Positions 18,879 to 27,015 of a DNA stretch of 64,000 nucleotides are shown piece after piece. This DNA comes from an uncultured Dorea sp. (GTDB lineage Bacteria > Bacillota > Clostridia > Lachnospirales > Lachnospiraceae): NCBI GenBank assembly GCA_900550865.1, contig URTM01000004.1:53623-117622 (forward strand), given 5' to 3'. Numbering within the stretch: the stretch's first letter is position 1; each line of letters opens with the position of its first letter. The notes below the pieces were generated by a model. It made no database searches, was not told the DNA's origin, and saw nothing but the letters and a program-made list of their open reading frames with translations. The position numbers and the translations under genes were made by a program.

Positions 18879-19238
18879 ATGCATGAACCAGAAATAGAAT
18901 ATCTTATCCGCTCTCTTGGAATCGGCGCTACTTATCGTGGATATGCATATTTGGTTTATGGTACACGGCTCTGTCTGTCTGACGATAATTACCTCCTTTT
19001 CGTCAGTAAATATCTTTATCCAGACATTGCCCGGCATTATAATACCACCAGTTATAGTGTTGAGCGTAATATCCGTACAGTAATCAAAGTATGTTGGGAA
19101 CATGGCAATAAACAACTGTTGGAAAAAATTGCTCTCCGTCCTCTTCAATTCAAACCAACCTCCGGTGAATTTTTTGATATTTTAACCGCACACCTGCAAA
19201 AATGTTCAGCAGCCTTCCCTCAATTATCTGCTGTTTAG
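18879..19238 (+). CDS. Stand-alone Spo0A C-terminal DNA-binding domain protein
   Basis: The whole 119-residue protein matches the Spo0A C-terminal effector fold. It shows GIGATYRGYAYLVYG near residue 14, FVSKYLYPDIARHY near 41 and TTSYSVERNIRTVIKVCW near 55. The last is the recognition-helix region that contacts the 0A box in Spo0A. There is no receiver domain, so it cannot be switched by phosphorylation in the usual way. GAAAGAAG upstream is a possible ribosome site with long spacing. The minus-strand frame at 18777-19148 is its shadow. The twin C-rich RNA genes start about 100 bp downstream on the same strand. A regulatory link to sporulation or to these RNAs is inference. Confidence 0.88.
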   Translation: MHEPEIEYLIRSLGIGATYRGYAYLVYGTRLCLSDDNYLLFVSKYLYPDIARHYNTTSYSVERNIRTVIKVCWEHGNKQLLEKIALRPLQFKPTSGEFFDILTAHLQKCSAAFPQLSAV

Positions 19239-19336
19239 AATCTGTTTCTGCCTTCTTCATTTTTAGTTAAGATTTTTTCGAATTCTTTTATGTTTTTAAC
19301 ATAATTTAGACATATTTTTTGTCTATACTATGTATC

Positions 19337-19478
19337 AGATAGTTGATGAACAACAACTATCACCCCCCTCATAAAGTAAAACACCGAAATCACTCTTCGG
19401 TGTACACTTTACTCTCATTCCTTTAGTAATTATAACAACAACAAAAAACTCTCCGTGATGGAGAGTTTTTTGTTGCTC
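19337..19478 (+). ncRNA. Candidate structured C-rich small RNA, copy 1
   Basis: A 5' hairpin pairs GATAGTTG (19338-19345) with CAACTATC (19354-19361). An unpaired ACCCCCCTCAT follows. The next helix closes AAAGT (19373-19377) on ACTTT (19406-19410), with an inner stem ACACCGAA/TTCGGTGT (19381-19388/19396-19403). A 16-bp terminator ends at 19475. A TATACT -10 (19324-19329) lies 7 nt before the first A, and AACATA (19298-19303) ends 20 bp before it, exactly as in copy 2 at 20031. The inner stem differs completely between copies but stays paired, which is strong support for a structured RNA. The exposed C6 tract could pair with G-rich ribosome sites. Confidence 0.72.
19439..19478 (+). terminator. 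Terminator of C-rich RNA copy 1
   Basis: A perfect 16-bp stem (19439-19454 with 19460-19475, loop GTGAT) has A6 in the 5' arm and T6 in the 3' arm. Confidence 0.88.
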
Positions 19479-19522
19479 TTTTTTCTTCAATTAATCAAAC
19501 AGCGCTTCGCTGCTTGATTTGG

Positions 19523-19852
19523 TTAAAATACTACAACCAGCAGCATCTTGAACTGCTCTTTTCCATGTACCGCATGTGGGTGCTTTGCAGGCATGATGAT
19601 AGATTCGCCTTCATGTAATTCATACTTTTCCCCATCGATCGTAATCTCTCCGACACCGTCCAGGCATGTCACAAATGCATCTCCGCCGGATTCGTGTGTA
19701 CTGATTTCTTCCCCTTTGTCAAATGAGAACAGTGTCACACTCAGTGCATCATTCTGTGCCAGAGTCTTGCTGACTACCTGTCCCTCCTGGTAAGCTACCT
19801 GCTCTTTTAATGTTAATACTTCTGCTTTACTGATATTTTTGATTATGCTCAT
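19523..19852 (-). CDS. Small cupin-domain protein
   Basis: This 109-residue single-domain cupin (cupin_2 type) has motif 1 around STHESGGDAFVTCLDG and motif 2 as MPAKHPHAVHG. The histidines His-Glu and His-x-His could bind a metal. Such small proteins are often sugar or small-molecule binding enzymes or detoxification factors; the substrate is unknown. GGAAT lies before the ATG. It is a single gene on the opposite strand, lying between the two copies of the C-rich RNA element. An imperfect inverted repeat (19493-19519) follows its stop. Confidence 0.85.
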   Translation of the reverse strand: MSIIKNISKAEVLTLKEQVAYQEGQVVSKTLAQNDALSVTLFSFDKGEEISTHESGGDAFVTCLDGVGEITIDGEKYELHEGESIIMPAKHPHAVHGKEQFKMLLVVVF

Positions 19853-20030
19853 TTCTAATAATTCCTTTCTTATTGTATTTTTGTATTGTCATGGATTTTC
19901 CCCATTAACATTCTGTCCGTATATCCTACTATAATACTTTTTCCACCTCTAAAATGTGATTTTAACAACAAAATACATATTTTTATAAATTGAACATACT
20001 TTTTTCACATTTCTTGATTATAATACTTTC

Positions 20031-20158
20031 AGATAGTTGGATAACAACTATCGCCCCCCTCATAAAGTAAACGGCCGCCGGGAGGAAACTCCGGGCGGTC
20101 CACTTTACCGATTATTTTTAATAATGATTTTTGCGGATGCTTTTACGGCTCCGCTTTT
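20031..20158 (+). ncRNA. Candidate structured C-rich small RNA, copy 2
   Basis: The 5' hairpin pairs GATAGTTG (20032-20039) with CAACTATC (20045-20052). G plus C6 (20054-20059) and TCATAAAGTAAA match copy 1. AAAGT (20064-20068) pairs with ACTTT (20102-20106) around a new GC-rich stem. That stem pairs GGCCGCC (20073-20079) with GGCGGTC (20094-20100) and is capped by GGAG-GAAA-CTCC. A perfect TATAAT (20019-20024) lies 6 nt before the first A. A weak GCGGA/TCCGC stem with T7 ends the unit near 20158. Compared with copy 1, the ends and the C-tract are conserved while the stem sequence has changed, the mark of selection on structure. Confidence 0.72.
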
Positions 20159-20164
20159 TTTCTT

Positions 20165-21094
20165 TTATTGATTTCTTTCCTCAACCCACATCAGGATATC
20201 CTGATACACATTCTGCCGGTCCACTTCGTTCAAGATCTCATGGCGGTCGCCTTCATACAGATGGATCGACACATCTTTGATCCCGGCATTCTTATATTTC
20301 TCATATACCCTGGTCACATTCTTTCCAAATGCCCCCACCGGATCGTCAGCTCCTGCCGTGAACAGCACCGGAAGTGTCTTCGGAATCCGTTCCATACTTT
20401 CCTTCTGCACCAGGACCTTCATTCCGGTAAACATCTGATAATAAGCTCCCAGTGTAAATGTATAGGAACACAGCGGATCCTGGACATATTCATCCCGCTT
20501 CTTCTTATCAGACGTAATCCATTCTTTCGATGTCTCGCCCGGTTCGAATTTCTTATTAAATCCTCCAAAGCTCAGATTATCCACAAATGTGCTTCTGTAT
20601 TTCCATCCTTTGAACGCTGCGATGATCCTGCAGACAATTCTGCCGGCACTGAGCGTAAGCGCGCCCTGGTATCCGGTCCCCATAATAACGGCTCCTGAAA
20701 GTCCGCCTGCATACATCGTCAGATACTGCCTCAGCAGGAATGATCCCATACTGTGCCCGAGCATAAAATACGGCGCATCCGGATATTTCTTTTTCGTCAT
20801 TTCCTGCAATCGGTAAATATCCCCTATCACATACTGATTGCCTTTGCGTTCATCAAAATATCCCAGATCAGCTTCCGTCTGTATGGATTTTCCATGACCC
20901 AGATGATCATGCCCGACCACGTAGTAACTGTGCCCGCACATAAATTTTGCAAAATCATCATAACGGTCAATGTACTCCACCATTCCATGGCAGATCTGTA
21001 AGATACCTTTTACCTCTCCATCCGGTATCCATTCGATCGCGTGAATCTTCGTCACGGAATCTCTGGACGTATAATAAAATTCATGCTTCATCAT
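20165..21094 (-). CDS. Alpha/beta hydrolase, monoacylglycerol lipase/lysophospholipase-like
   Basis: This 309-residue hydrolase of the Hydrolase_4 group has the oxyanion segment ICHGMVEYIDRY and the nucleophile elbow GHSMGS. Catalytic Asp lies in TAGADDPVG and His in EGDRHEILNE. It probably cleaves monoacylglycerol or lysophospholipid in the cytoplasm. The start ATG at 21094 overlaps the citrate synthase stop as ATGA, so translation is coupled to that gene. The pairing with citrate synthase is unusual in function and does not by itself explain the substrate. Confidence 0.88.
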   Translation of the reverse strand: MMKHEFYYTSRDSVTKIHAIEWIPDGEVKGILQICHGMVEYIDRYDDFAKFMCGHSYYVVGHDHLGHGKSIQTEADLGYFDERKGNQYVIGDIYRLQEMTKKKYPDAPYFMLGHSMGSFLLRQYLTMYAGGLSGAVIMGTGYQGALTLSAGRIVCRIIAAFKGWKYRSTFVDNLSFGGFNKKFEPGETSKEWITSDKKKRDEYVQDPLCSYTFTLGAYYQMFTGMKVLVQKESMERIPKTLPVLFTAGADDPVGAFGKNVTRVYEKYKNAGIKDVSIHLYEGDRHEILNEVDRQNVYQDILMWVEERNQ

Positions 21095-22461
21095 CTATCA
21101 TCCATTCTGACATACTCTTTGTATTCGGCCAGCGGTTTGTACGCCGGACGAATGATCTTATCTACATTCTTAAGCTCTTCCAGACGGTGCGCACTCCATC
21201 CGACGATACGTGCTGCTGCAAAGATCGGTGTATAAAGTGACGGCGGCAGATCCAGCATACTATATACAAGTCCGCTGTAGAAATCGACATTCGCATTTAC
21301 ACCTTTGTAGATCTTACGTTTTTCCCCGATGACCTCCGGTGCCATGTGCTCTACCTTTTCATACAGTGCATATTCCTTCTCACAGCCCTTTTCTCTTGCA
21401 AGCTGCTTAACAAATTTCTTGAAAATGTCGGCTCGCGGGTCAGATACCGAATAGATCGCATGCCCCATTCCATAGATCAGTCCCTTCTGGTCAAATGCTT
21501 TCTTGTCCAGCAGATCGTTCAGATACTGGCGTACCTCATCATCATCTTCCCAGTCGCTGACTTTTTCCATCATATCATCAAACATCTGTGTAACCTTGAT
21601 ATTCGCTCCCCCGTGCTTTGGTCCTTTTAAGGATGCCATAGCAGCCACGATTGTCGAATATGTATCCGTTCCGGATGATGTTACTACATGTGTTGTAAAT
21701 GTCGAGTTATTACCACCGCCGTGATCCATGTGGAGGACAAGTGCCATATCCAGGATCTTTGCTTCCAGCTTGGTATATTTCTTATTTTCCCTCAGCATCA
21801 TCAGAATATTCTCTGCTGTCGATAATTCCGGTGACGGCGCATAGATGAACAGGTCATCACCCATGCGGTAGTTGTACGCATGATAGCCGTAGACCATCAG
21901 CATCGGAAACTGACTGATCAGATTCAGGCACTGACGTAGTACATTTGGAATCGACGTATCGTCTGCATGAGGATCATACGTGTACAGGCTTAAGATCGAT
22001 CTTGACAGGCTGTTCATCATGTCACGGCTTGGCGCTTTCATGATCACATCACGGACAAATGTCGGCGGCAATGTCCGTCTTTCCACCAGTGTCTCATGAA
22101 ATGTCTGCAACTGCGTCTTATCCGGAAGTTCACCGAATAACAGCAGATAGGCGATTTCCTCAAATCCGTAGTGCTTATCTTTTAAGAATCCCTGCACCAG
22201 ATCTTTGATATTGTAGCCGCGATAGTATAGATTTCCTGCGCACGGCACTTCCTCTCCATTCACGATCTTCTTCGCACATACATCGGAAATGTTCGTAAGT
22301 CCCGCAAGGACACCTTTTCCGTTCAGGTCACGGAGTCCCCGTTTGACTTCGTACTTCGTATACAGGTCTTTGTCTATCGCATTGTTCTTCTCGCAAAGCT
22401 CTGCAAAATGGCTGATTTCCGGTGTTACCTCAAATAGTGTCTGTCCTTCTTTTCTGTCCAT
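21091..22461 (-). CDS. gltA: Citrate synthase
   Basis: Citrate synthase joins oxaloacetate and acetyl-CoA to make citrate, here probably as the entry to glutamate synthesis. Seen marks are LYYRGYNIKDLV near the N-terminus, VLHMDHGGGNNSTFT (catalytic His), GPKHGGAN and GMGHAIYSVSDPRADI. The 450-plus residue length with an N-terminal extension is the form common in Clostridia. Several ATGs lie at the start; the one at 22461 gives 9-nt spacing to AAAGG, while 22470 leaves none. A four-base overlap joins it to the hydrolase gene. Confidence 0.95.
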   Translation of the reverse strand: MDRKEGQTLFEVTPEISHFAELCEKNNAIDKDLYTKYEVKRGLRDLNGKGVLAGLTNISDVCAKKIVNGEEVPCAGNLYYRGYNIKDLVQGFLKDKHYGFEEIAYLLLFGELPDKTQLQTFHETLVERRTLPPTFVRDVIMKAPSRDMMNSLSRSILSLYTYDPHADDTSIPNVLRQCLNLISQFPMLMVYGYHAYNYRMGDDLFIYAPSPELSTAENILMMLRENKKYTKLEAKILDMALVLHMDHGGGNNSTFTTHVVTSSGTDTYSTIVAAMASLKGPKHGGANIKVTQMFDDMMEKVSDWEDDDEVRQYLNDLLDKKAFDQKGLIYGMGHAIYSVSDPRADIFKKFVKQLAREKGCEKEYALYEKVEHMAPEVIGEKRKIYKGVNANVDFYSGLVYSMLDLPPSLYTPIFAAARIVGWSAHRLEELKNVDKIIRPAYKPLAEYKEYVRMDDR

Positions 22462-22546
22462 CGTCATCATCCTTTCTTGTTATAGGGATAGCTAATATAG
22501 AAATTGCTAATGTTGCCGGGGTGCGTTCTTATATTCTTGTTTTCTA

Positions 22547-23419
22547 CTATCTGACCTTGCTCAACAGATCGCTTAATTTTGCAAATTCTTCCAGTGTCAG
22601 TGTCTCGCCTCTCACACTCGCGCCCTTTCCGAGTGCCTCGATCGCTGCTTCTATTTCTTCTTTTGTAAAATCTAATGTCGCCGCATTCTTCAGACCGTTC
22701 GCCAGTGTCTTTCTTCTCTGATTGAAGGATGCACGGATGATGTTGAACATCAGCTTCTCATCCTGCACCTGTACCGGCTTCTCCTGATGGCAGGTCAGGC
22801 GTATAACCGCTGATCCAACCTTCGGTCTCGGCATGAAACAGTTCGGCGGAACATTTGCCACAATATACGGGTCGGCATAATACTGTACTGCTAATGACAG
22901 TGCGCCATAGTCCTTATTACCCGGTCCGGTCTGCATACGGTCCGCAACTTCTTTCTGCACCATGACTGTAATACTCTCTACCGGAACCTCATTTTCAAAA
23001 AGTCCCATAATGATCGGCGTCGTAATATAATATGGCAGGTTCGCCACTACTTTGACCGGCTTTCCGTTGTTCTCTTCATCCGCAAGCTTTTTAAGATCCA
23101 GTTTCAATACATCTTCATTGATAACACGTACATTGTCATATCCGCTTAATGTATCCTCCAGGATCGGAATCAGGTTCTTATCGATCTCAACTGCGATCAC
23201 TTTGCCTGCTGCCTGTGCCAGATATTGTGTCATCGTACCGATTCCCGGTCCGATCTCCAGTACCATATCATCTTCCGTGATATTCGCCGACTGTATGATC
23301 TTATCTAATACATGTGTATCGATCAGGAAATTCTGACCGAATTTTTTCTGAAATGAAAAATTATATTTCTGCAGAACTTCGATGGTGTTCTGCGGATTTC
23401 CTAACGTTGGTTCCTTCAT
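22547..23419 (-). CDS. rsmA: 16S rRNA (A1518/A1519) dimethyltransferase
   Basis: This enzyme, also called KsgA, dimethylates two adjacent adenines in helix 45 of 16S rRNA late in 30S assembly. It has KKFGQNFLID, the SAM motif VLEIGPGIGTMT, the catalytic NLPYYITTPI and the RASFNQRRKTLANGL C-terminal segment. The length of 290 residues is normal. GGAGGA lies close to the ATG. It follows the TatD nuclease gene by about 105 bp; tatD-rsmA is a widespread Firmicutes neighbourhood, usually with an rnmV gene that is not seen here. Confidence 0.96.
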   Translation of the reverse strand: MKEPTLGNPQNTIEVLQKYNFSFQKKFGQNFLIDTHVLDKIIQSANITEDDMVLEIGPGIGTMTQYLAQAAGKVIAVEIDKNLIPILEDTLSGYDNVRVINEDVLKLDLKKLADEENNGKPVKVVANLPYYITTPIIMGLFENEVPVESITVMVQKEVADRMQTGPGNKDYGALSLAVQYYADPYIVANVPPNCFMPRPKVGSAVIRLTCHQEKPVQVQDEKLMFNIIRASFNQRRKTLANGLKNAATLDFTKEEIEAAIEALGKGASVRGETLTLEEFAKLSDLLSKVR

Positions 23420-23524
23420 AGATCCTCCCGTATCTGTTATATGGTTTCTTGATTATTCCTCATTATACAATAATTTGGCCAGGATTGACAGCGATAAAAA
23501 ATGAAATATGTATAAATATAAATT

Positions 23525-24286
23525 TTACAGCCGGTACATCTCTCTTGCATTTTTCTCCGTCTGTTCAACTACTTCTTCATACGTAATACCCTTTAATTCC
23601 GCAATCTTCTCTGCCACATAGCGGATATAAGCAGAATTATTGCGCTTCCCACGATTCGGCTCCGGTGCCATGTACGGGCAATCCGTCTCGAGTACAATTG
23701 ACGTCAGTGGAATATTTTTCACTACTTCTTTCAGCTTCTTCGCATTCTTGAACGTTACCACTCCGCCAACACCGATGTAGAATCCCATCCTGATATATTC
23801 CTGTGCCATTTCTTTGGAATAAGAATAACAATGGATCACACCGCTTAGACCTTTCGCATGCTCCTTCATAATCTCCATGGTATCCGCTGCTGCTTCACGG
23901 CTGTGGATCAGAATCGGAAGATCCAGCTCCCTTGCGAGTTCCAACTGCCGTATAAACCATTTCTTCTGCATTTCTCTCGGCTCATTGTCCCAGTAATAAT
24001 CCAGACCGATCTCGCCTACCGCAACCACTTTATCCTCTTTAAACAACTCTTTCATCTGTGCAAAGGTCTCTTCATTCAGGCTTCCGACCTCGTCCGGATG
24101 AATCCCGACTGCCGCATATACAAATGGATATTCCTTCGCAAGTGCGATAACCTTTCTGCATGAGTTATACGTTGCACTGACATTTACAATTGTGCCAACG
24201 CCCTGCTCTTCCATTGAGTTCAGCAATTCTACTCTGTCTTCATTAAACTGCTCATCATCATAATGTGCATGTGTATCAAATATCAT
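23525..24286 (-). CDS. TatD-family metal-dependent deoxyribonuclease
   Basis: The amidohydrolase-fold nuclease starts MIFDTHAHYDDEQ with the first metal ligands. GIHPDEV, AVGEIGLDYYW, LILIHSR-type 'PILIHSREA' and the late ETDCPYMAP complete the set. The ATG at 24286 is preceded by GGAGGG; an upstream in-frame start would include that site. TatD enzymes act in DNA end processing and in 3'-5' exonuclease repair. It lies upstream of rsmA in the same direction and downstream of metG, separated from metG by a 350-bp gap packed with repeats and DnaA boxes. Confidence 0.93.
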   Translation of the reverse strand: MIFDTHAHYDDEQFNEDRVELLNSMEEQGVGTIVNVSATYNSCRKVIALAKEYPFVYAAVGIHPDEVGSLNEETFAQMKELFKEDKVVAVGEIGLDYYWDNEPREMQKKWFIRQLELARELDLPILIHSREAAADTMEIMKEHAKGLSGVIHCYSYSKEMAQEYIRMGFYIGVGGVVTFKNAKKLKEVVKNIPLTSIVLETDCPYMAPEPNRGKRNNSAYIRYVAEKIAELKGITYEEVVEQTEKNAREMYRL

Positions 24287-24297
24287 ATATCCCTCCG

Positions 24298-24343
24298 GGG
24301 GACGGAGGATTTTCAAAAAATAATGTCTTAAATTCTCCGTCCC
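24298..24343. repeat. Degenerate type A GGGACGGAGG palindrome
   Basis: GGGACGGAGGATTT and AAATTCTCCGTCCC pair with one mismatch around a longer AT-rich loop, just upstream of the tatD-family gene. Confidence 0.7.
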
Positions 24344-24378
24344 AAATCAAAAATGTCCTGTCCCCAGTATCCCAATAT

Positions 24379-24475
24379 TTATCCCATCTTTTCCACACGT
24401 TATCCCAAGGAATTTCTCGGTTATCCCACCCTTATCCCAATGTTTTCCACATACTTATCCACATCATGTGGATAA
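24379..24475. promoter_or_regulatory. Cluster of eight DnaA-box-like 9-mers
   Basis: Within 97 bp there are four TTATCCCA-type sites (24379, 24400, 24421, 24432), two TTTTCCACA (24389, 24443), one perfect TTATCCACA (24455-24463) and one perfect TGTGGATAA (24467-24475). The last two face each other across 3 bp. The gap lies between metG and the tatD-family gene. Confidence 0.65.
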
Positions 24476-24539
24476 CTTGCATGACAGATACTGTATATAG
24501 ATGTCAGATATTGAAAGATAATAAGGACATATGTCAAAC

Positions 24540-24571
24540 GAGGACGGTGATTTCAACAATCCTCCGTCCTC
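24540..24571. repeat. Degenerate type A palindrome downstream of metG
   Basis: GAGGACGGTGATT pairs with AATCCTCCGTCCTC with one unpaired base. On the minus strand it lies 65 bp after the metG stop and could end that transcript. Confidence 0.65.
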
Positions 24572-24635
24572 ATTTTCATTCTTTCATATACAAAGCCCGT
24601 TATTATCAACCAGTTTCTTTGTATCTATACTTACA

Positions 24636-26576
24636 TTAGCAGATCTCTGCACCGGCCGGCATATTCTTCTCCGGTGTCATAAGTGCCAGATTGCCTTCTG
24701 CGTCTTCCGCACACAGCAGCATACCCTCAGATAATACTCCGGCAAGTTTTGCAGGTTTTAAGTTCACAAGAACCATAACCTTCTTACCAACCATCTCTTC
24801 TGCGGAGTAGTGTTTCTTAATTCCGGATACGATCTGTTTTACTTCGCTTCCGATCTTAACCTGTGAGCAGAGAAGCTTCTTGGATTTTTTCACTTCTTCG
24901 CAGGCAATGATCTCACCAACCTGGAACTGCATCTTTCCGAAGTCGTCGAATGTGATCTCTGGTTTTGCTTCGATGTCGATCACTTCTTCGTCGGCTTCTT
25001 CTTTTGCCTCTTCTTTTTCTTCTACATGTGGATGAAGTTCTTCTACTTTCTTCATTACTTCATTGACATCCAGTCTTGCGAAAAGGATTTCTGGTTTTTC
25101 TGTTACTTTTCCATCGCCAAGCTGAGCAAGAATCTTCTCAGATGTTTCTGGCATGAAGGATTCCAGAAGTTTTGCACCTGCTTTGATGCTTTCGATCAGG
25201 TTGTAGAGGACTGTCTCCAGACGGTCTTTCTTCGCCTCGTCTTTTGCAAGTGCCCATGGCATTGTCTCGTCGATGTATTTGTTGCAGCGTTTGAACAGTA
25301 CGAAGATCTCTGTGATCGCATCTGCGACACGCAGCTCATCCATCTTCGCATCCACTCTCTTCGGAGTATCTTCTGTTACAGCCTTAAGATCTGCATCGAC
25401 AGCCTTTTCTTCTTCTGTCTCGGCAACACCCTTATCTGTTACGACACCGCCGAAATATTTATTTGTCATGGAAATGGTTCTGTTTACCAGGTTTCCAAGT
25501 GTGTTTGCAAGGTCGGAGTTCATACGCTCTACCATCAGCTCCCATGAAATCACACCATCATTTTCGAATGGCATCTCGTGAAGCACGAAGTAACGTACTG
25601 CATCTACTCCGAAGAAATCTACCAGCTCATCTGCGTAAAGTACATTTCCTTTGGATTTACTCATCTTACCGTCGCCCTGCAGAAGCCATGGATGTCCGAA
25701 TACTTGCTTTGGAAGTGGGAGATCCAGTGCCATCAGGAAGATTGGCCAGTAAATCGTATGGAAACGGATGATATCTTTTCCGATCAGGTGAAGATCTGCA
25801 GGCCAGTTCTTGTTGAACTGCTCTGTGCTGTTACCGTCGCAGTCATATCCGATTCCTGTGATATAGTTGGTCAGCGCATCAAGCCATACGTATACGATGT
25901 GTTTTGGATCGAAGTCTACCGGGATTCCCCACTTGAAGGATGTTCTGGATACACACAGATCCTGAAGTCCCGGAAGCAAGAAGTTATTCATCATCTCATT
26001 TTTACGAGATACAGGCTGGATAAATTCCGGATGCTCATTGATGTAGTCGATCAGTCTGTCTGCATATTTGCTCATCTTGAAGAAATATGCTTCTTCTTTT
26101 GCAGGTTTACACTCACGTCCGCAGTCCGGGCATTTGCCGTCTACTAACTGAGACTCTGTCCAGAATGACTCGCATGGAGTACAGTACATTCCTTCGTATG
26201 CTCCTTTGTAAATATCTCCCTGATCGTACAGTTTTTTGAAAATCTTCTTAACCTGTGCTTCATGATCTTCGTCTGTTGTACGGATGAATTTGTCATAAGA
26301 AGTGTTCATCAGATCCCAGATCTTCTTGATCTCGCCTGCTGCATTGTCAACGAATTCCTTTGGTGTAACACCAGCTTCGTCTGCCTTCAGCTCGATCTTC
26401 TGTCCATGTTCATCTGTTCCTGTCTGGAAGAATACATCGTATCCCTGACTTCTTTTATATCTTGCGATGGCATCTGCCAGCACGATCTCGTATGTGTTAC
26501 CGATGTGCGGTTTGCCTGATGCATAAGCGATTGCTGTTGTAATATAATATTTTCCTTTATTACATTTTTCACACAT
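24636..26576 (-). CDS. metG: Methionyl-tRNA synthetase with C-terminal tRNA-binding domain
   Basis: This class I synthetase charges tRNA-Met. Its N-terminus has TTAIAYASGKPHIGN (HIGH-type motif) and a zinc knuckle with CTPCESF and CPDCGREC. KMSKSKGN follows at about residue 300, then the alpha-helical anticodon domain. After an acidic linker (Glu/Ala/Lys-rich, residues about 525-540), a Trbp111-like OB domain (FQVGEIIACEEVKKSKKLLC) ends the 646-residue protein and aids dimer formation and tRNA capture. AGGAGAG lies before the ATG. A T-box leader upstream controls it by tRNA-Met charging. Confidence 0.97.
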   Translation of the reverse strand: MCEKCNKGKYYITTAIAYASGKPHIGNTYEIVLADAIARYKRSQGYDVFFQTGTDEHGQKIELKADEAGVTPKEFVDNAAGEIKKIWDLMNTSYDKFIRTTDEDHEAQVKKIFKKLYDQGDIYKGAYEGMYCTPCESFWTESQLVDGKCPDCGRECKPAKEEAYFFKMSKYADRLIDYINEHPEFIQPVSRKNEMMNNFLLPGLQDLCVSRTSFKWGIPVDFDPKHIVYVWLDALTNYITGIGYDCDGNSTEQFNKNWPADLHLIGKDIIRFHTIYWPIFLMALDLPLPKQVFGHPWLLQGDGKMSKSKGNVLYADELVDFFGVDAVRYFVLHEMPFENDGVISWELMVERMNSDLANTLGNLVNRTISMTNKYFGGVVTDKGVAETEEEKAVDADLKAVTEDTPKRVDAKMDELRVADAITEIFVLFKRCNKYIDETMPWALAKDEAKKDRLETVLYNLIESIKAGAKLLESFMPETSEKILAQLGDGKVTEKPEILFARLDVNEVMKKVEELHPHVEEKEEAKEEADEEVIDIEAKPEITFDDFGKMQFQVGEIIACEEVKKSKKLLCSQVKIGSEVKQIVSGIKKHYSAEEMVGKKVMVLVNLKPAKLAGVLSEGMLLCAEDAEGNLALMTPEKNMPAGAEIC

Positions 26577-26621
26577 GTCTTTTTTCTCTCCTTTTATGTT
26601 TGCCGGATATATGAAATAAAA

Positions 26622-26975
26622 AATCTCCCCTGCATTTACTCCTCATAACTTCTGTTACAATTCATAAATCCCAGGGAAGACGAAAATCCGTGTTACCACT
26701 TCCATTCACTGCCAGTCTCGCAACTGACAGTCTCTGCGGGTGAAGCTGTCCACTTCACCTCTCCGCTGTAAAGGGCGGAACCCTTTGTGAACTTACATCT
26801 TTATCTATCTTTATCAATGCTCATCCACACCGCTCAGTAAGCCATCTTCTGCAACGTTCCACCTGTCCCTCTCAGCAGCATACTGCGGTATTCTCACCGG
26901 CAGTTCACGGGATTCTCTGTAAGATTTCCTGTTACATACTCTCTTCATCACTGCGTTTGTCATATATCCACTCGT
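26622..26975 (-). ncRNA. T-box leader of metG
   Basis: Reading minus, a long leader contains the T-box core GGAAGTGGTAACACGGATT (26703-26685). A terminator pairs TCTTCCCTG with CAGGGGAGA and runs into T6 just before metG. The stem I region begins near GCAGTGATGAAGAGAGTATG and has GGTGAGAATACCGCAGTATG on its 3' side. The ATG triplet at 26881-26879 is the likely Met specifier. Several further hairpins (such as GGTGAAG/CTTCACC near 26750) fill the middle. The same gap (26577-27015) otherwise holds nothing coding. Confidence 0.9.
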
Positions 26976-27015
26976 AATGTAAATCGTAGCATATATGCGG
27001 GCGGGATGTCAAGGT

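Noticed and set aside
18777..19148. 123-codon minus-strand frame
   Set aside because: It lies opposite the Spo0A-C gene, whose conserved motifs show the plus strand is coding.
7794..24475. Chromosomal origin (oriC)
   Set aside because: DnaA boxes are scattered over several gaps, with no dnaA, dnaN, rpmH or AT-rich unwinding element next to them.
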